From: Streptomyces sp. Ag109_O5-1
GTDB lineage: Bacteria > Actinomycetota > Actinomycetes > Streptomycetales > Streptomycetaceae
Length of the DNA: 64,000 bases
Direction of reading: 5' to 3'
Assembly (NCBI RefSeq): GCF_003814875.1
Contig: NZ_RKQF01000001.1
Coordinates: forward strand, 2,604,001 to 2,668,000
A program made the translations under genes and the position numbers. Numbering within the stretch: position 1 is the stretch's first letter; each line of letters begins with the position of its first letter. The notes below the pieces were generated by a model, which was not told the origin of the DNA, did no database searches, and worked only from the letters and a program-made list of their open reading frames with translations. Of this stretch, positions 52,292 to 60,314 are shown in pieces.

Positions 52292-53205
52292 CCGGGCCTG
52301 ACGCGTCGGCCGCGCTGTGCGCCACGGGACTGGGCTTCCAGTACCGCAGGCGGGGCGGCCGGGCCCTGCGGGACTGCGGGTTCACCGTGCCCAGCGGTCG
52401 TATCACCGCCCTCGTCGGACGCAACGGCGCCGGCAAGAGCACCCTGTTGCACCTGGCCGGCGGCCTGCTGCGGCCCGGCTCCGGGGAACTCCGGGTGCTG
52501 GGCACCGTACCCGGCACGCCCGAGGCCCGCGCCCGGGTCGCGCTGCTCACCCAGGACAAGCCGCTCTACCCCCGCTTCACCGTGGCAGACACCCTGCTGA
52601 TGGGCGAGAAGCTGAACTCCTCCTGGGACAGGACGACCGCCGAGCGGATCGTCCGCGAGGGCGGCATCCCACTCCACGTCCGCGTCGGCGAACTGTCCCC
52701 CGGCCGGCGCACCCGCGTCGCGCTCGCCCTGGCGCTGGGCAAGCGGCCCGAACTCCTACTTCTCGACGAGCCGTTGGCCGACCTCGACCCCGTGGCACGA
52801 AGCGAGATCATGGCGGAACTGATGGCCGAGGCCGCCGAGCGCGCCATGAACATCGTGCTGTCCTCGCACGTCCTGCCCGAACTCGAGGAGACCTGCGACT
52901 GGGTGCTGGTGCTGCGCGACGGCCGCGTCGAACTGAGCGAGGACGCCGAGGTGTTGCGCGAAAGCCATGCCCTGCTGACCGGCCCCGCCGACCAGGCCGA
53001 CACCCTGGCCGGACAGCACACGGTCGTACGGAGCCGTACCAGCGGCAGACAGCTGACCGCCCTCATACGGCAGCGCGGACCGCTGCGCGGCGACTGGCAC
53101 GTCGAACGGCCCGGTCTGGAAGACGTCCTGATCGGCTACCTCCAGGCCGGTGAGCCGGGGCAGCCCGCCACCACCCGCGTCGAGCGGACGGAGGCGGCGG
53201 CGTGA
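52288..53205 (+). CDS. ABC transporter ATP-binding protein of the GntR operon
   Basis: A 305-aa ATPase: Walker A LVGRNGAGKSTLLHL, Q-loop LTQDKPLYPRFTVADT, a signature of LSPGRRTRVALALAL (LSPGR in place of LSGGQ), Walker B LLLLDEPLADLD, and SSHVLPELEETCD as the His switch. It resembles the ATPases of YtrA-type two-gene exporters. A ~70-residue C-terminal extension follows. Its stop overlaps the permease GTG. The exported substrate, possibly a cell-wall antibiotic or lipid, is not known. Confidence 0.92.
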   Translation: MTGPDASAALCATGLGFQYRRRGGRALRDCGFTVPSGRITALVGRNGAGKSTLLHLAGGLLRPGSGELRVLGTVPGTPEARARVALLTQDKPLYPRFTVADTLLMGEKLNSSWDRTTAERIVREGGIPLHVRVGELSPGRRTRVALALALGKRPELLLLDEPLADLDPVARSEIMAELMAEAAERAMNIVLSSHVLPELEETCDWVLVLRDGRVELSEDAEVLRESHALLTGPADQADTLAGQHTVVRSRTSGRQLTALIRQRGPLRGDWHVERPGLEDVLIGYLQAGEPGQPATTRVERTEAAA

Positions 53206-54158
53206 AGGGCTCCCTCTGGCTCGCATGGCGGCAGCAACGCGCGTCGGCCGGCATCGCCGTGGCCGTCCTCGTCGTCGCCGCGGCGATCGCCGCGTACTAC
53301 CGCTCGGGCATGCTGGACGCCCTGCACAGCGGACTGTTCGACCACTGCGCCACCGGGCCGCTGTACTGCACACGGCCCTACACCGGCCTGCCCCTGCTGC
53401 TTGAGATCGCACCGCTGAAATACCTCGGGGCGCTGAACATCGCCCTGCCCGTCGTCATCGGCGTCTTCTGGGGCGCGCCGCTGCTGGGCCGCGACCGGGA
53501 ACTGGGCACGCACCGTATGGTTCTCGCCCAGGGCGTGAGCCGCGGTCAGTGGTTCGCGACCCGGTTCGCCCTGGCCGCGGCGGTCACGACCGCCCTCTCC
53601 GGCCTGCTGGCGGGGGTGTTCGCCTGGTGGTGGAGACCGGCCGCCGACCGGAGCTACGGCCTGTTCTGGTACGACGACACGGCCCTGAGCGGCTCGGGCC
53701 CCCGCGTCGTTGCGGCCGCCCTGTTCGGCCTGGCGGCCGGCACCCTGCTGGGCCTGCTGGCCCGCCGGGTGCTGGCGGCGATGGGCCTGACCCTGCTGGT
53801 GACGGGGGTGATGACACTCCTGCTGGAGTGGACGCACCGGGCCCGGCTGCTGGTCCCGCCGCACGTCTACGTCAGCGCCGGCAGCATTCCCAAATCGCCG
53901 ATGGGCGAGAAGTGGTCGACCGGCACCTACGGTCTGATCACCGCCTCCGGCCGCCACGACTCCGTATTCAACTGCGCCTACCCGTCCGGCACCCAGCTCA
54001 AGGAGTGCATGGCGGCGCACGGGTACGTGGCCCGCTTCTACGAGGCCAACCCGGCGAGTGACTACTGGACCTTCCAGTGGACCGACACCGCCGTCCTCGG
54101 CGGCCTCGCCGCACTGCTCACGGTCGTCACCGTGCTGCTCCTGCGCCGCCGCGTCTGA
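53202..54158 (+). CDS. ABC transporter permease of the GntR operon
   Basis: A 318-aa membrane protein of the ABC-2 type with about six helices: GIAVAVLVVAAAIAAYYRSG, LPVVIGVFWGAPLLGRDREL and LGTHRMVLAQGVSRGQWFAT, the last two being typical of actinobacterial permeases paired with GntR-YtrA operons. A large external loop with two cysteines (FNCAYPSGTQLKEC) lies between the last helices. The GTG 53202 start overlaps the ATPase stop. Confidence 0.9.
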   Translation: MKGSLWLAWRQQRASAGIAVAVLVVAAAIAAYYRSGMLDALHSGLFDHCATGPLYCTRPYTGLPLLLEIAPLKYLGALNIALPVVIGVFWGAPLLGRDRELGTHRMVLAQGVSRGQWFATRFALAAAVTTALSGLLAGVFAWWWRPAADRSYGLFWYDDTALSGSGPRVVAAALFGLAAGTLLGLLARRVLAAMGLTLLVTGVMTLLLEWTHRARLLVPPHVYVSAGSIPKSPMGEKWSTGTYGLITASGRHDSVFNCAYPSGTQLKECMAAHGYVARFYEANPASDYWTFQWTDTAVLGGLAALLTVVTVLLLRRRV

Positions 54159-54253
54159 CCGCGGCAGCCGCAACGGGCCATCGGCCCCCTCCTCGTTGTT
54201 TTCCCCTCACCGGGATCCCCCGGCTACCACTGCTGCACGGAGGTCGCTCCGCC

Positions 54254-54409
54254 ATGCCCGCCGACGCCACGTCACCGAAGAAACCACGCACCCACCACGG
54301 CATCGACATCCCACCCGGCACCCCCGCCGACCGCGCCGAAGGCCGGGAGAAGGGCCCGCACGGCCGGTCGGGGATACGTGTCCGCCGTTCCCCTCTGCCC
54401 ACCGCCTGA
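54254..54409 (+). CDS. Small hydrophilic protein (51 aa), unknown function
   Basis: ATG 54254 follows GGAGG and opens 51 residues rich in Pro, Arg, Lys and Gly (PADATSPKKPRTHHGIDIPP, then RAEGREKGPHGRSG). It has no hydrophobic segment and looks disordered. It lies between the ABC permease and the acyltransferase. The ribosome site is the main support; it resembles no family I can name. Confidence 0.45.
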   Translation: MPADATSPKKPRTHHGIDIPPGTPADRAEGREKGPHGRSGIRVRRSPLPTA

Positions 54410-54422
54410 GACGGGCCACGAC

Positions 54423-55562
54423 ATGCCGTCTCGCCGACCGCGGACCGGGCCGGAGCGCCTGGTCGCGATGGACGGGCTCCGCCTGGTGGCAGCGGTCATG
54501 GTGGCCGCCTACCACTTCCTCGGGACGCCCACCCCGCACTTCTGGGGCCGGACCGAGCTCCGGGACCTCGCCCCGTTCCTGCACGAGATCAGCCGCTACG
54601 GCTGGCTCGGCGTGGAGTTCTTCTTCGCCATCAGCGGCTTCGTCATCTGCATGAGCTGCTGGGGGCGGACTCCCGCACAGTTCACCGTCTCCCGTATCGC
54701 ACGGCTCTTCCCCGCCTACTGGTGCGCCGTCCTTCTCGTCGTCGCGCTCGTCCTGGTCTCACGGATCGGCCAGTGGCCGGCCGCCACCCGCATCGACCCC
54801 CGTACCGTCCTGGGAAACCTCACGATGGCCCCGGGCCCGCTGGGAGTCGAACTGGTCGACCGAGTCGGCTGGACGCTCTGGGTGGAGGCCCGGTTCTACC
54901 TGCTGATGGCCGTGCTGCTGGTCTTCGGGCTGTCGTACCGGCGGGTGGTGATCTTCTGCGGAGGCTGGCTGCTGGCCGGCGTCATCGCACTCGAACTGCA
55001 CTCGCCCCTGCTCGACGAACTCGTACTGCCCCGGTACACCGGCCTGTTCGTCGCCGGAATCGTCCTCTACCTCATGCGCAGATTCGGACAGAGCCTGCTG
55101 CTGTGGCTGCTGCTGGGTTTCGCCTGGTGCTACGAACTCACCGCGCTCGGACGCCGGGTGGCCGACCACGCCGCCGTACCCCCCGGCGAGAGCCCGCCCT
55201 CCTGGGCCGTGTGCGCGGCCGTACTCACGGTCTGTCTCGGGCTGCTGGCGCTGGCCGGTGCCGGGGGACCGCTGACGAGGCTGCGCTGGCGCTGGCCGGT
55301 CATCGCGGGGGAACTCACCTACCCCTTCTACCTCGTCCACCAAAGCATCGGAATTCCCTTGGCCAAGGGCTTGATCCGGGCCTTTCCCGGACCGGGGCCG
55401 CTGCCTTGGATGGCGGTGTCCGTCGTCTGCATGCTGGGGCTGTCCCTGGTCATCCACAGAACGGTGGAACGTCGGCTCGGACACCTGCTGAGGCATCGCC
55501 TGACGCTCGACATGCGGGTGCGGGACGTGGCGGCGCAGCCGGCTCTCACCCGCACCCGATAG
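54423..55562 (+). CDS. Membrane acyltransferase (acyltransferase_3 / OafA-like)
   Basis: A 379-aa protein with ten or so helices. RLVAMDGLRLVAAVMVAAYH holds the acyltransferase_3 start with its active-site His. YGWLGVEFFFAISGFVICMS and ARLFPAYWCAV follow in order, and WTLWVEARFYLLMAVLLVFG and FYLVHQSIGIPLA come later. Such enzymes acetylate or acylate surface sugars, antibiotics or peptidoglycan. ATG 54423 is the likely start. The next gene, a polysaccharide deacetylase, is 32 bp downstream, hinting at opposite or joint sugar editing. Confidence 0.93.
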   Translation: MPSRRPRTGPERLVAMDGLRLVAAVMVAAYHFLGTPTPHFWGRTELRDLAPFLHEISRYGWLGVEFFFAISGFVICMSCWGRTPAQFTVSRIARLFPAYWCAVLLVVALVLVSRIGQWPAATRIDPRTVLGNLTMAPGPLGVELVDRVGWTLWVEARFYLLMAVLLVFGLSYRRVVIFCGGWLLAGVIALELHSPLLDELVLPRYTGLFVAGIVLYLMRRFGQSLLLWLLLGFAWCYELTALGRRVADHAAVPPGESPPSWAVCAAVLTVCLGLLALAGAGGPLTRLRWRWPVIAGELTYPFYLVHQSIGIPLAKGLIRAFPGPGPLPWMAVSVVCMLGLSLVIHRTVERRLGHLLRHRLTLDMRVRDVAAQPALTRTR

Positions 55563-55594
55563 CCCTCGAAACTCCGTCCGGAGAAAGGTCGCAC

Positions 55595-56374
55595 GTGCCC
55601 TTCACCATGCGCACAAGACGCTCCCGCATACTCATCGCCGCCGCGACAGCGGTGGCCGCGGCCCTGGCCGTCGCGCTCACGCTGGCCCTGACGGTCACGA
55701 CCTACGACCACACCTCGCCGCGCGCCGCCCGTGCCGCGGCGTCGGGATCGGTGGCCGGCAGCGTCGACTGCCGCAAGGCGAAGTGCGTCGCCCTCAGCTT
55801 CGACGGGGGCCCGAGTCCGACGACCCCCAAGCTGCTGGACATCCTCAAGCAGGACGGTCTGCACGCCACGTTCTTCGTGCAGGGCAGAGGCCATATCTCG
55901 AAGTACCCCGACATCCTGCGCCGCATCGCGGCCGAGGGGCAGGAGATCGGCAACCACACCTGGACTCACCCCAGGTTGACGGATCTCGACGAGGCCGACG
56001 CCCGTGCGGAACTGACCCGGACGCAGGACGCCATCGAGCGGATCACCGGCACCAGGCCCGTCCTGATGCGTCCCCCGGAGGGCCGCACCAACCGCAAAGT
56101 GGCCAAGGTGTGCAAGGAGTTGGGGCTGGCTCAGGTGCTGTGGAGCGTCACGGCCAAGGACTACGAGACGACCGACTCGGCTCTGATCACCCAGCGGGTG
56201 CTCGACCAGACCCACCGCGACGGCATCATCCTGCTGCACGACCTGCACAAGGGGACCGTGCCCGCCGTCCCGGGAATCATCACGGCCCTCGAACAGCGCG
56301 GCTACACCATCGTCACGGTGTCACAGCTGCTCGCCCCCGCCACACCACAGCCGGGCATGGTCTACCGGCCCTGA
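55595..56374 (+). CDS. Polysaccharide deacetylase (NodB domain) with altered metal motif
   Basis: A 259-aa protein anchored or secreted by an N-terminal helix at ~11-35. The NodB domain spans ~60-245. Motif 1 reads CVALSFDGGPSPTT: the base D70 is kept, but the usual second Asp (metal ligand) is Gly71. Motif 2 is NHTWTHP with both metal His (H121, H125). Motif 3 is RPPEG in place of RPPYG. The late motif GIILLHDLHKGT is kept. GTG 55595 follows GGAGAAAGG. It may be a deacetylase with altered metal binding or an inactive sugar-binding form. It follows the acyltransferase in one unit. Confidence 0.9.
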   Translation: MPFTMRTRRSRILIAAATAVAAALAVALTLALTVTTYDHTSPRAARAAASGSVAGSVDCRKAKCVALSFDGGPSPTTPKLLDILKQDGLHATFFVQGRGHISKYPDILRRIAAEGQEIGNHTWTHPRLTDLDEADARAELTRTQDAIERITGTRPVLMRPPEGRTNRKVAKVCKELGLAQVLWSVTAKDYETTDSALITQRVLDQTHRDGIILLHDLHKGTVPAVPGIITALEQRGYTIVTVSQLLAPATPQPGMVYRP

Positions 56375-56476
56375 GGGGGCAGCGGCGGCTTGGACCGCGC
56401 AGGGCGTCCCTGGCCCCGGCCCTCGGCCTCCGGTAGCGGGCGTTGTCATCGGTGGGCGGAAGGCCGGGGTGACACC

Positions 56477-56700
56477 ATGCGCCGCGTGCCGGGCGAACGG
56501 GTCTCCCCCCGCCAGACCCTGAACCCGTTCAACGCGCTCAAGGGCAAGGGCGTCGACGCCAGGCGCGTGGTGGTCACCGGCGCCGGCCACGGTGATCTGA
56601 GCGTCTCAGCCCTTTCCGACGCCTCCGCGGGCGCCGGCGGCTCCGCTGCCGGTGCCGCGGAGCCCTGGTCCACCGGGGAGACGACGAGCTGCTTCACGGA
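56477..56700 (+). pseudogene. Possible alpha/beta-hydrolase relic
   Basis: In the 370-bp gap between the deacetylase and the dehydrogenase, one frame reads TLNPFNALKGKGVDARRVVV and TGAGHGDLSV. This resembles the end of a prolyl-oligopeptidase-like hydrolase, with the His of GHGDL at the catalytic position. No nucleophile region is present and the start is unsupported. The evidence is weak. Confidence 0.25.
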
Positions 56701-56743
56701 CTTCCTGGCCGGCCAGACCGATCAGCCCCCACGGACCCGTGTC

Positions 56744-58183
56744 TCAGAGCGACGTCATGACGTGCTTGATCCGGGTGTAGTCCTCGAAGCCGTACGCGGA
56801 GAGGTCCTTGCCGTAGCCGGACTGCTTGAACCCGCCGTGCGGCATCTCGGCGACGAGTGCCATGTGGGTGTTGATCCACACACAGCCGAAGTCGAGGTTC
56901 TTCGACATCCGCATCGCCCGCGCGTGGTCCCTGGTCCACACCGAGGAGGCCAGCGCGTAGTCGACGCCGTTGGCGTACCGCACGGCCTCGGCCTCGTCCG
57001 TGAAGGACTGGACGGTGACGACCGGACCGAAGACCTCGTTCTGGACGATCTCGTCGTCCTGGCGGAGGCCGGAGATGACGGTCGGGGCGTAGAAGTAGCC
57101 CTTCTCGCCGACCCGGTGGCCGCCCGCCCGGACCGTGGCGTGCTCGGGGAGGCGCTCGACGAAGCCGCTGACCTGGGCGAGCTGGCCCGCGTTGTTCAGG
57201 GGGCCGTACAGCACGTCCTCGTCGTCCGGCTGCCCGGTCCTGGTGTCGGCCGCGGCCTTGGCGAAGGCGGCGACGAACTCGTCGTGGACCGACTCGTGGA
57301 CCAGGACGCGGGTCGCGGCCGTGCAGTCCTGGCCGGCGTTGAAGAAGCCGCCGACGATCAGGTCCTGGACCGCCTTCTCCAGGTCGGCGTCCTCGAAGAT
57401 CACCGCCGGGGCCTTGCCGCCGAGCTCCAGGTGGACCCGCTTGACGTCCTTGGCCGCGCTCTGGGCGACCTGGATGCCGGCGCGCACCGAGCCGGTGATG
57501 GAGGCCATCGCGGGGGTCGGGTGCTCCACCATCAGCCGGCCGGTGTCACGGTCGCCGCAGACCACGTTGAAGATGCCGGCGGGCAGTGCCAGCTCCGCCA
57601 GGACACCGCCGATGATCTCGGCCAGCAGCACCGTGGAGGCCGGGGTGGTGTCCGAGGGCTTGAGGACGACCGCGTTGCCCGCCGCCAGCGCCGGGGCGAA
57701 CTTCCACACCGCCATCAGCAGGGGGTAGTTCCACGGCGCGACCTGCGCGCAGACACCGACCGGCTCACGGCGGACGATCGAGGTCATCCCCTCCATGTAC
57801 TCGCCGGCCGAGCGGCCCTCCAGCATCCGGGCCGCGCCCGCGAAGAAGCGGACCTGGTCGATGGCGGGGGCGACTTCCTCGCTGCGGGTGAGATGGAGCG
57901 GCTTGCCGGTGTCCCGGCTCTCCGTGGCGACCAGTTCGTCGGCCCGTGCCTCCATCGCGTCGGCGATCTTCAGCAGCGCGAGCTGGCGTACGGACGGCGT
58001 GGTGTCGCGCCAGACGGGGAACGCCTCGGCCGCGGCCGCCATCGCCGCGTCGACGTCCGCCGCCCCGGAGAGCGGGGAGGTCGCGTAGACGTCACCGGTG
58101 GTGGGGTCCACCACATCGAGCGTGCGGCCGTCCGAGGCATCGACGAACACCCCGTCGATGTAGTTGCGGAACGTGGTGCTCAT
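56744..58183 (-). CDS. Aldehyde dehydrogenase, aminobutyraldehyde/betaine-aldehyde-like
   Basis: A 479-aa NAD-dependent enzyme: VAPWNYPLLMAVWKFAPALA, the general base E253 in HLELGGKAP and the nucleophile C287 in NAGQDCTAATRVLVH. EVFGPVVTVQSF and MPHGGFKQSGYGKDLS follow. The GQDC and YGKDLS forms resemble gamma-aminobutyraldehyde dehydrogenases of polyamine use. ATG 58183 follows GGAGAG. It is last in an operon with a SnoaL-like protein and an NCS1 permease, opposite PucR. The real substrate aldehyde is not certain. Confidence 0.93.
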   Translation of the reverse strand: MSTTFRNYIDGVFVDASDGRTLDVVDPTTGDVYATSPLSGAADVDAAMAAAAEAFPVWRDTTPSVRQLALLKIADAMEARADELVATESRDTGKPLHLTRSEEVAPAIDQVRFFAGAARMLEGRSAGEYMEGMTSIVRREPVGVCAQVAPWNYPLLMAVWKFAPALAAGNAVVLKPSDTTPASTVLLAEIIGGVLAELALPAGIFNVVCGDRDTGRLMVEHPTPAMASITGSVRAGIQVAQSAAKDVKRVHLELGGKAPAVIFEDADLEKAVQDLIVGGFFNAGQDCTAATRVLVHESVHDEFVAAFAKAAADTRTGQPDDEDVLYGPLNNAGQLAQVSGFVERLPEHATVRAGGHRVGEKGYFYAPTVISGLRQDDEIVQNEVFGPVVTVQSFTDEAEAVRYANGVDYALASSVWTRDHARAMRMSKNLDFGCVWINTHMALVAEMPHGGFKQSGYGKDLSAYGFEDYTRIKHVMTSL

Positions 58184-58199
58184 GGAACGTCTCTCCTGG

Positions 58200-58601
58200 T
58201 CAGGCGGTGGGACGGGCGGACAGGTGCTCATGGACGGCCGTCCAGCCGCCGCCGTCGGTGCGGGTGAAGACGATGGTCTCCCGCTCCTGGAGCGTCTCCT
58301 CGCCGGCGTGGGTGGCGATCGTCGTCTCCACGTCGTGGCTGAAGACGGCGGTGTCGCCGAAGGGCTGGATCAACTGTGCGGACGAGGTACAGCCGAGGAT
58401 GCGGAAGCCGTCCTGCTCCGCCCACTGCTGCCAGAGCGCGCGGTACTCGGCCGTGGAGCCGAGCCGCTGCGGGGTGGTGTGGAAGACGAAGGTCGCGTCG
58501 GCGGCGAAGGCGCCGAAGTAGTCGTCGAGGCGGCCCTCCGCGAAGGCGGCGACGAGTTCGGCCGCGGCGGCCCTGACTTCCTGGACGGTGGTGGTGCTCA
58601 T
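58200..58601 (-). CDS. SnoaL/NTF2-like (DUF4440-type) protein
   Basis: A 133-aa single-domain protein of the cone-shaped NTF2 fold: AAAAELVAAFAEGRLDDYFG, FVFHTTPQRLGSTAEYRALW and VFSHDVETTIATHAGEETLQ, ending ETIVFTRTDGGGWTAVHEHL. Members are isomerases, cyclases or have no known activity. ATG 58601 follows AGGAG. It is 70 bp after the permease and 16 bp before the dehydrogenase, so it probably acts on the same compound. Confidence 0.9.
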   Translation of the reverse strand: MSTTTVQEVRAAAAELVAAFAEGRLDDYFGAFAADATFVFHTTPQRLGSTAEYRALWQQWAEQDGFRILGCTSSAQLIQPFGDTAVFSHDVETTIATHAGEETLQERETIVFTRTDGGGWTAVHEHLSARPTA

Positions 58602-58671
58602 GCGCAGCTCCTGGTCACGGGCGTTCACCGGAGGAACGCCCGGCTTTCTCTTACGAGGGGGCGGGGAGAGG

Positions 58672-60210
58672 TCAGTGGGCCGCGGCGGGCTCGGTGACGG
58701 TCTCCTGCGGTGTGCCGCCGGTGATCGGCGGCACCGGGGCGTCCGACGCCCGGACGAAGCGGGGGCCGGCCGGTCCGTACACCGCGCGCGGCTCGGGGAA
58801 CACGGTGAGCAGGGCCAGGTAGAGCACGACCGCGAGGCCGAGGCCGACCGGCAGCGAGATGTCCGTGCCGCCCGCGAGGTTGCCCAGCGGGCCGACGAAC
58901 TGGCCGGGCAGGTTGGTGAAGAGGAGCGCCACGACGGCGGAGACGAGCCAGGTGGACATGCCGCGCCAGTTCCAGCCGTGCGTGAACCAGTAGCGGCCAC
59001 CGCGCTGGCGGCGATTGAAGACCTGCAGCGCATCCGCGTCGTACCAGCCGCGCCGGGTGACGTAGCCGAGCGTCATGACGATCATCCACGGTGCCGTGCA
59101 GGTGATGATCAGCGTGGCGAAGGTGGAGATGGACTGCGCGAGGTTGAGAGCGAAACGGCCGACGAAGATGAAGGCGATGGACAGGGCGCCGATGAAGAAG
59201 GTGGCCTGGACGCGGCTGAAGCGCGTGAAGACGCTGGAGAAGTCGAGACCGGTGCCGTACAGGGACGTCGTGCCGGTGGAGAGGCCGCCGATCAGGGCGA
59301 TCAGGCAGAGCGGCAGGAAGTACCAGCCGGGCGAGATCGCGAGCAGCCCGCCGACGTAGTTGGGGGCGGCCGGGTCGACGTACTTCGCGGCCTTCTCCGC
59401 GATGATCGACGCGGTGCCCAGGCCGAAGAGGAACGGCAGCAGGGTGGCGATCTGGGCAAGGAACGCGGCGCCCATCACCCGGCGGCGCGGGGCTCCGGCC
59501 GGGATGTAGCGGGACCAGTCGCCGAGGAAGGCGCCGAAGGAGACCGGGTTGGACAGCACGATCAGCGCGGAGCCGATGAACGACGGCCAGAACAGGGGCG
59601 CGGAGGTGGAGGAGAAGGTGCCCGCGTAGCCGGGGTCGAAGGCGCCCGCGAACGCGAAGGCGCCGAGCACGAAGAGGGCCGACGCCGCGAGCACCGCGAT
59701 CTTGTTGACCAGCAGCATGAACCGGAAGCCGTAGATGCAGACGGCCAGGACGAGCACGGCGAAGATCGCGTAGGCGATGCCGTAGCTGACGTTCGACTCG
59801 GGCACGTGGGCGAGCCGGTGCGCGCCGCCGACGAGCGCGTCGCCCGAGGACCAGACCGAGATCGAGAAGAACGCGACGGCGGTGAGCAGGGAGAGGAAGG
59901 AGCCGACGACCCTGCCGTGCACGCCCAGGTGCGCGGAGGAGGAGACGGCGTTGTTCGTGCCGTTGGTGGGGCCGAACAGCGCCATCGGGGCCAGCAGCAG
60001 CGCGCCCGCGACCAGGCCGAGGACGGTGGCCGCGAGCCCCTGCCAGAAGGAGAGGCCGAAGAGGATCGGGAAGGCGCCCAGCACACAGGTCGCGAACGTG
60101 TTGGCACCGCCGAAGGCGAGCCGGAACAGATCGATCGGTCGGGCCGTGCGGTCCTCGTCCGGGATCCGCTCGACACCGTAGGTCTCGATTTCGGTGATCG
60201 AGGTCGTCAC
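58672..60210 (-). CDS. NCS1-family permease (cytosine/purine/thiamine type)
   Basis: A 512-aa protein with 12 helices importing nucleobase-like or related compounds. RTARPIDLFRLAFGGANTFA is the usual NCS1 entry, followed by LLAPMALFGPTNGTNNAVSS and SNPVSFGAFLGDWSRYIPA, with the WSRY motif. It starts at GTG 60210 after GGTGGAG. It leads the minus-strand operon and is divergent from pucR-like. Cytosine permeases share this form, but a role with the aldehyde dehydrogenase suggests another amine or purine. Confidence 0.92.
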   Translation of the reverse strand: MTTSITEIETYGVERIPDEDRTARPIDLFRLAFGGANTFATCVLGAFPILFGLSFWQGLAATVLGLVAGALLLAPMALFGPTNGTNNAVSSSAHLGVHGRVVGSFLSLLTAVAFFSISVWSSGDALVGGAHRLAHVPESNVSYGIAYAIFAVLVLAVCIYGFRFMLLVNKIAVLAASALFVLGAFAFAGAFDPGYAGTFSSTSAPLFWPSFIGSALIVLSNPVSFGAFLGDWSRYIPAGAPRRRVMGAAFLAQIATLLPFLFGLGTASIIAEKAAKYVDPAAPNYVGGLLAISPGWYFLPLCLIALIGGLSTGTTSLYGTGLDFSSVFTRFSRVQATFFIGALSIAFIFVGRFALNLAQSISTFATLIITCTAPWMIVMTLGYVTRRGWYDADALQVFNRRQRGGRYWFTHGWNWRGMSTWLVSAVVALLFTNLPGQFVGPLGNLAGGTDISLPVGLGLAVVLYLALLTVFPEPRAVYGPAGPRFVRASDAPVPPITGGTPQETVTEPAAAH

Positions 60211-60247
60211 GGGCGCTCCACCTTCCGTTCGTCCAGAGCGTCGGTTT

Positions 60248-60260
60248 CCACAGTGTGTGG
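60248..60260. promoter_or_regulatory. Palindrome CCACA-GTG-TGTGG in the permease-PucR gap
   Basis: A perfect 5-bp dyad with a 3-bp centre at 60248-60260 lies 38 bp before the permease start. ACAATTGT, another perfect palindrome, lies at about 60278-60285, nearer the PucR start. One or both may be the site of the PucR regulator. Confidence 0.4.
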
Positions 60261-60314
60261 TCCGCGGCCGATCATCGACAATTGTGTCCATCACAGACAT
60301 GTACGCTGTTTTAT

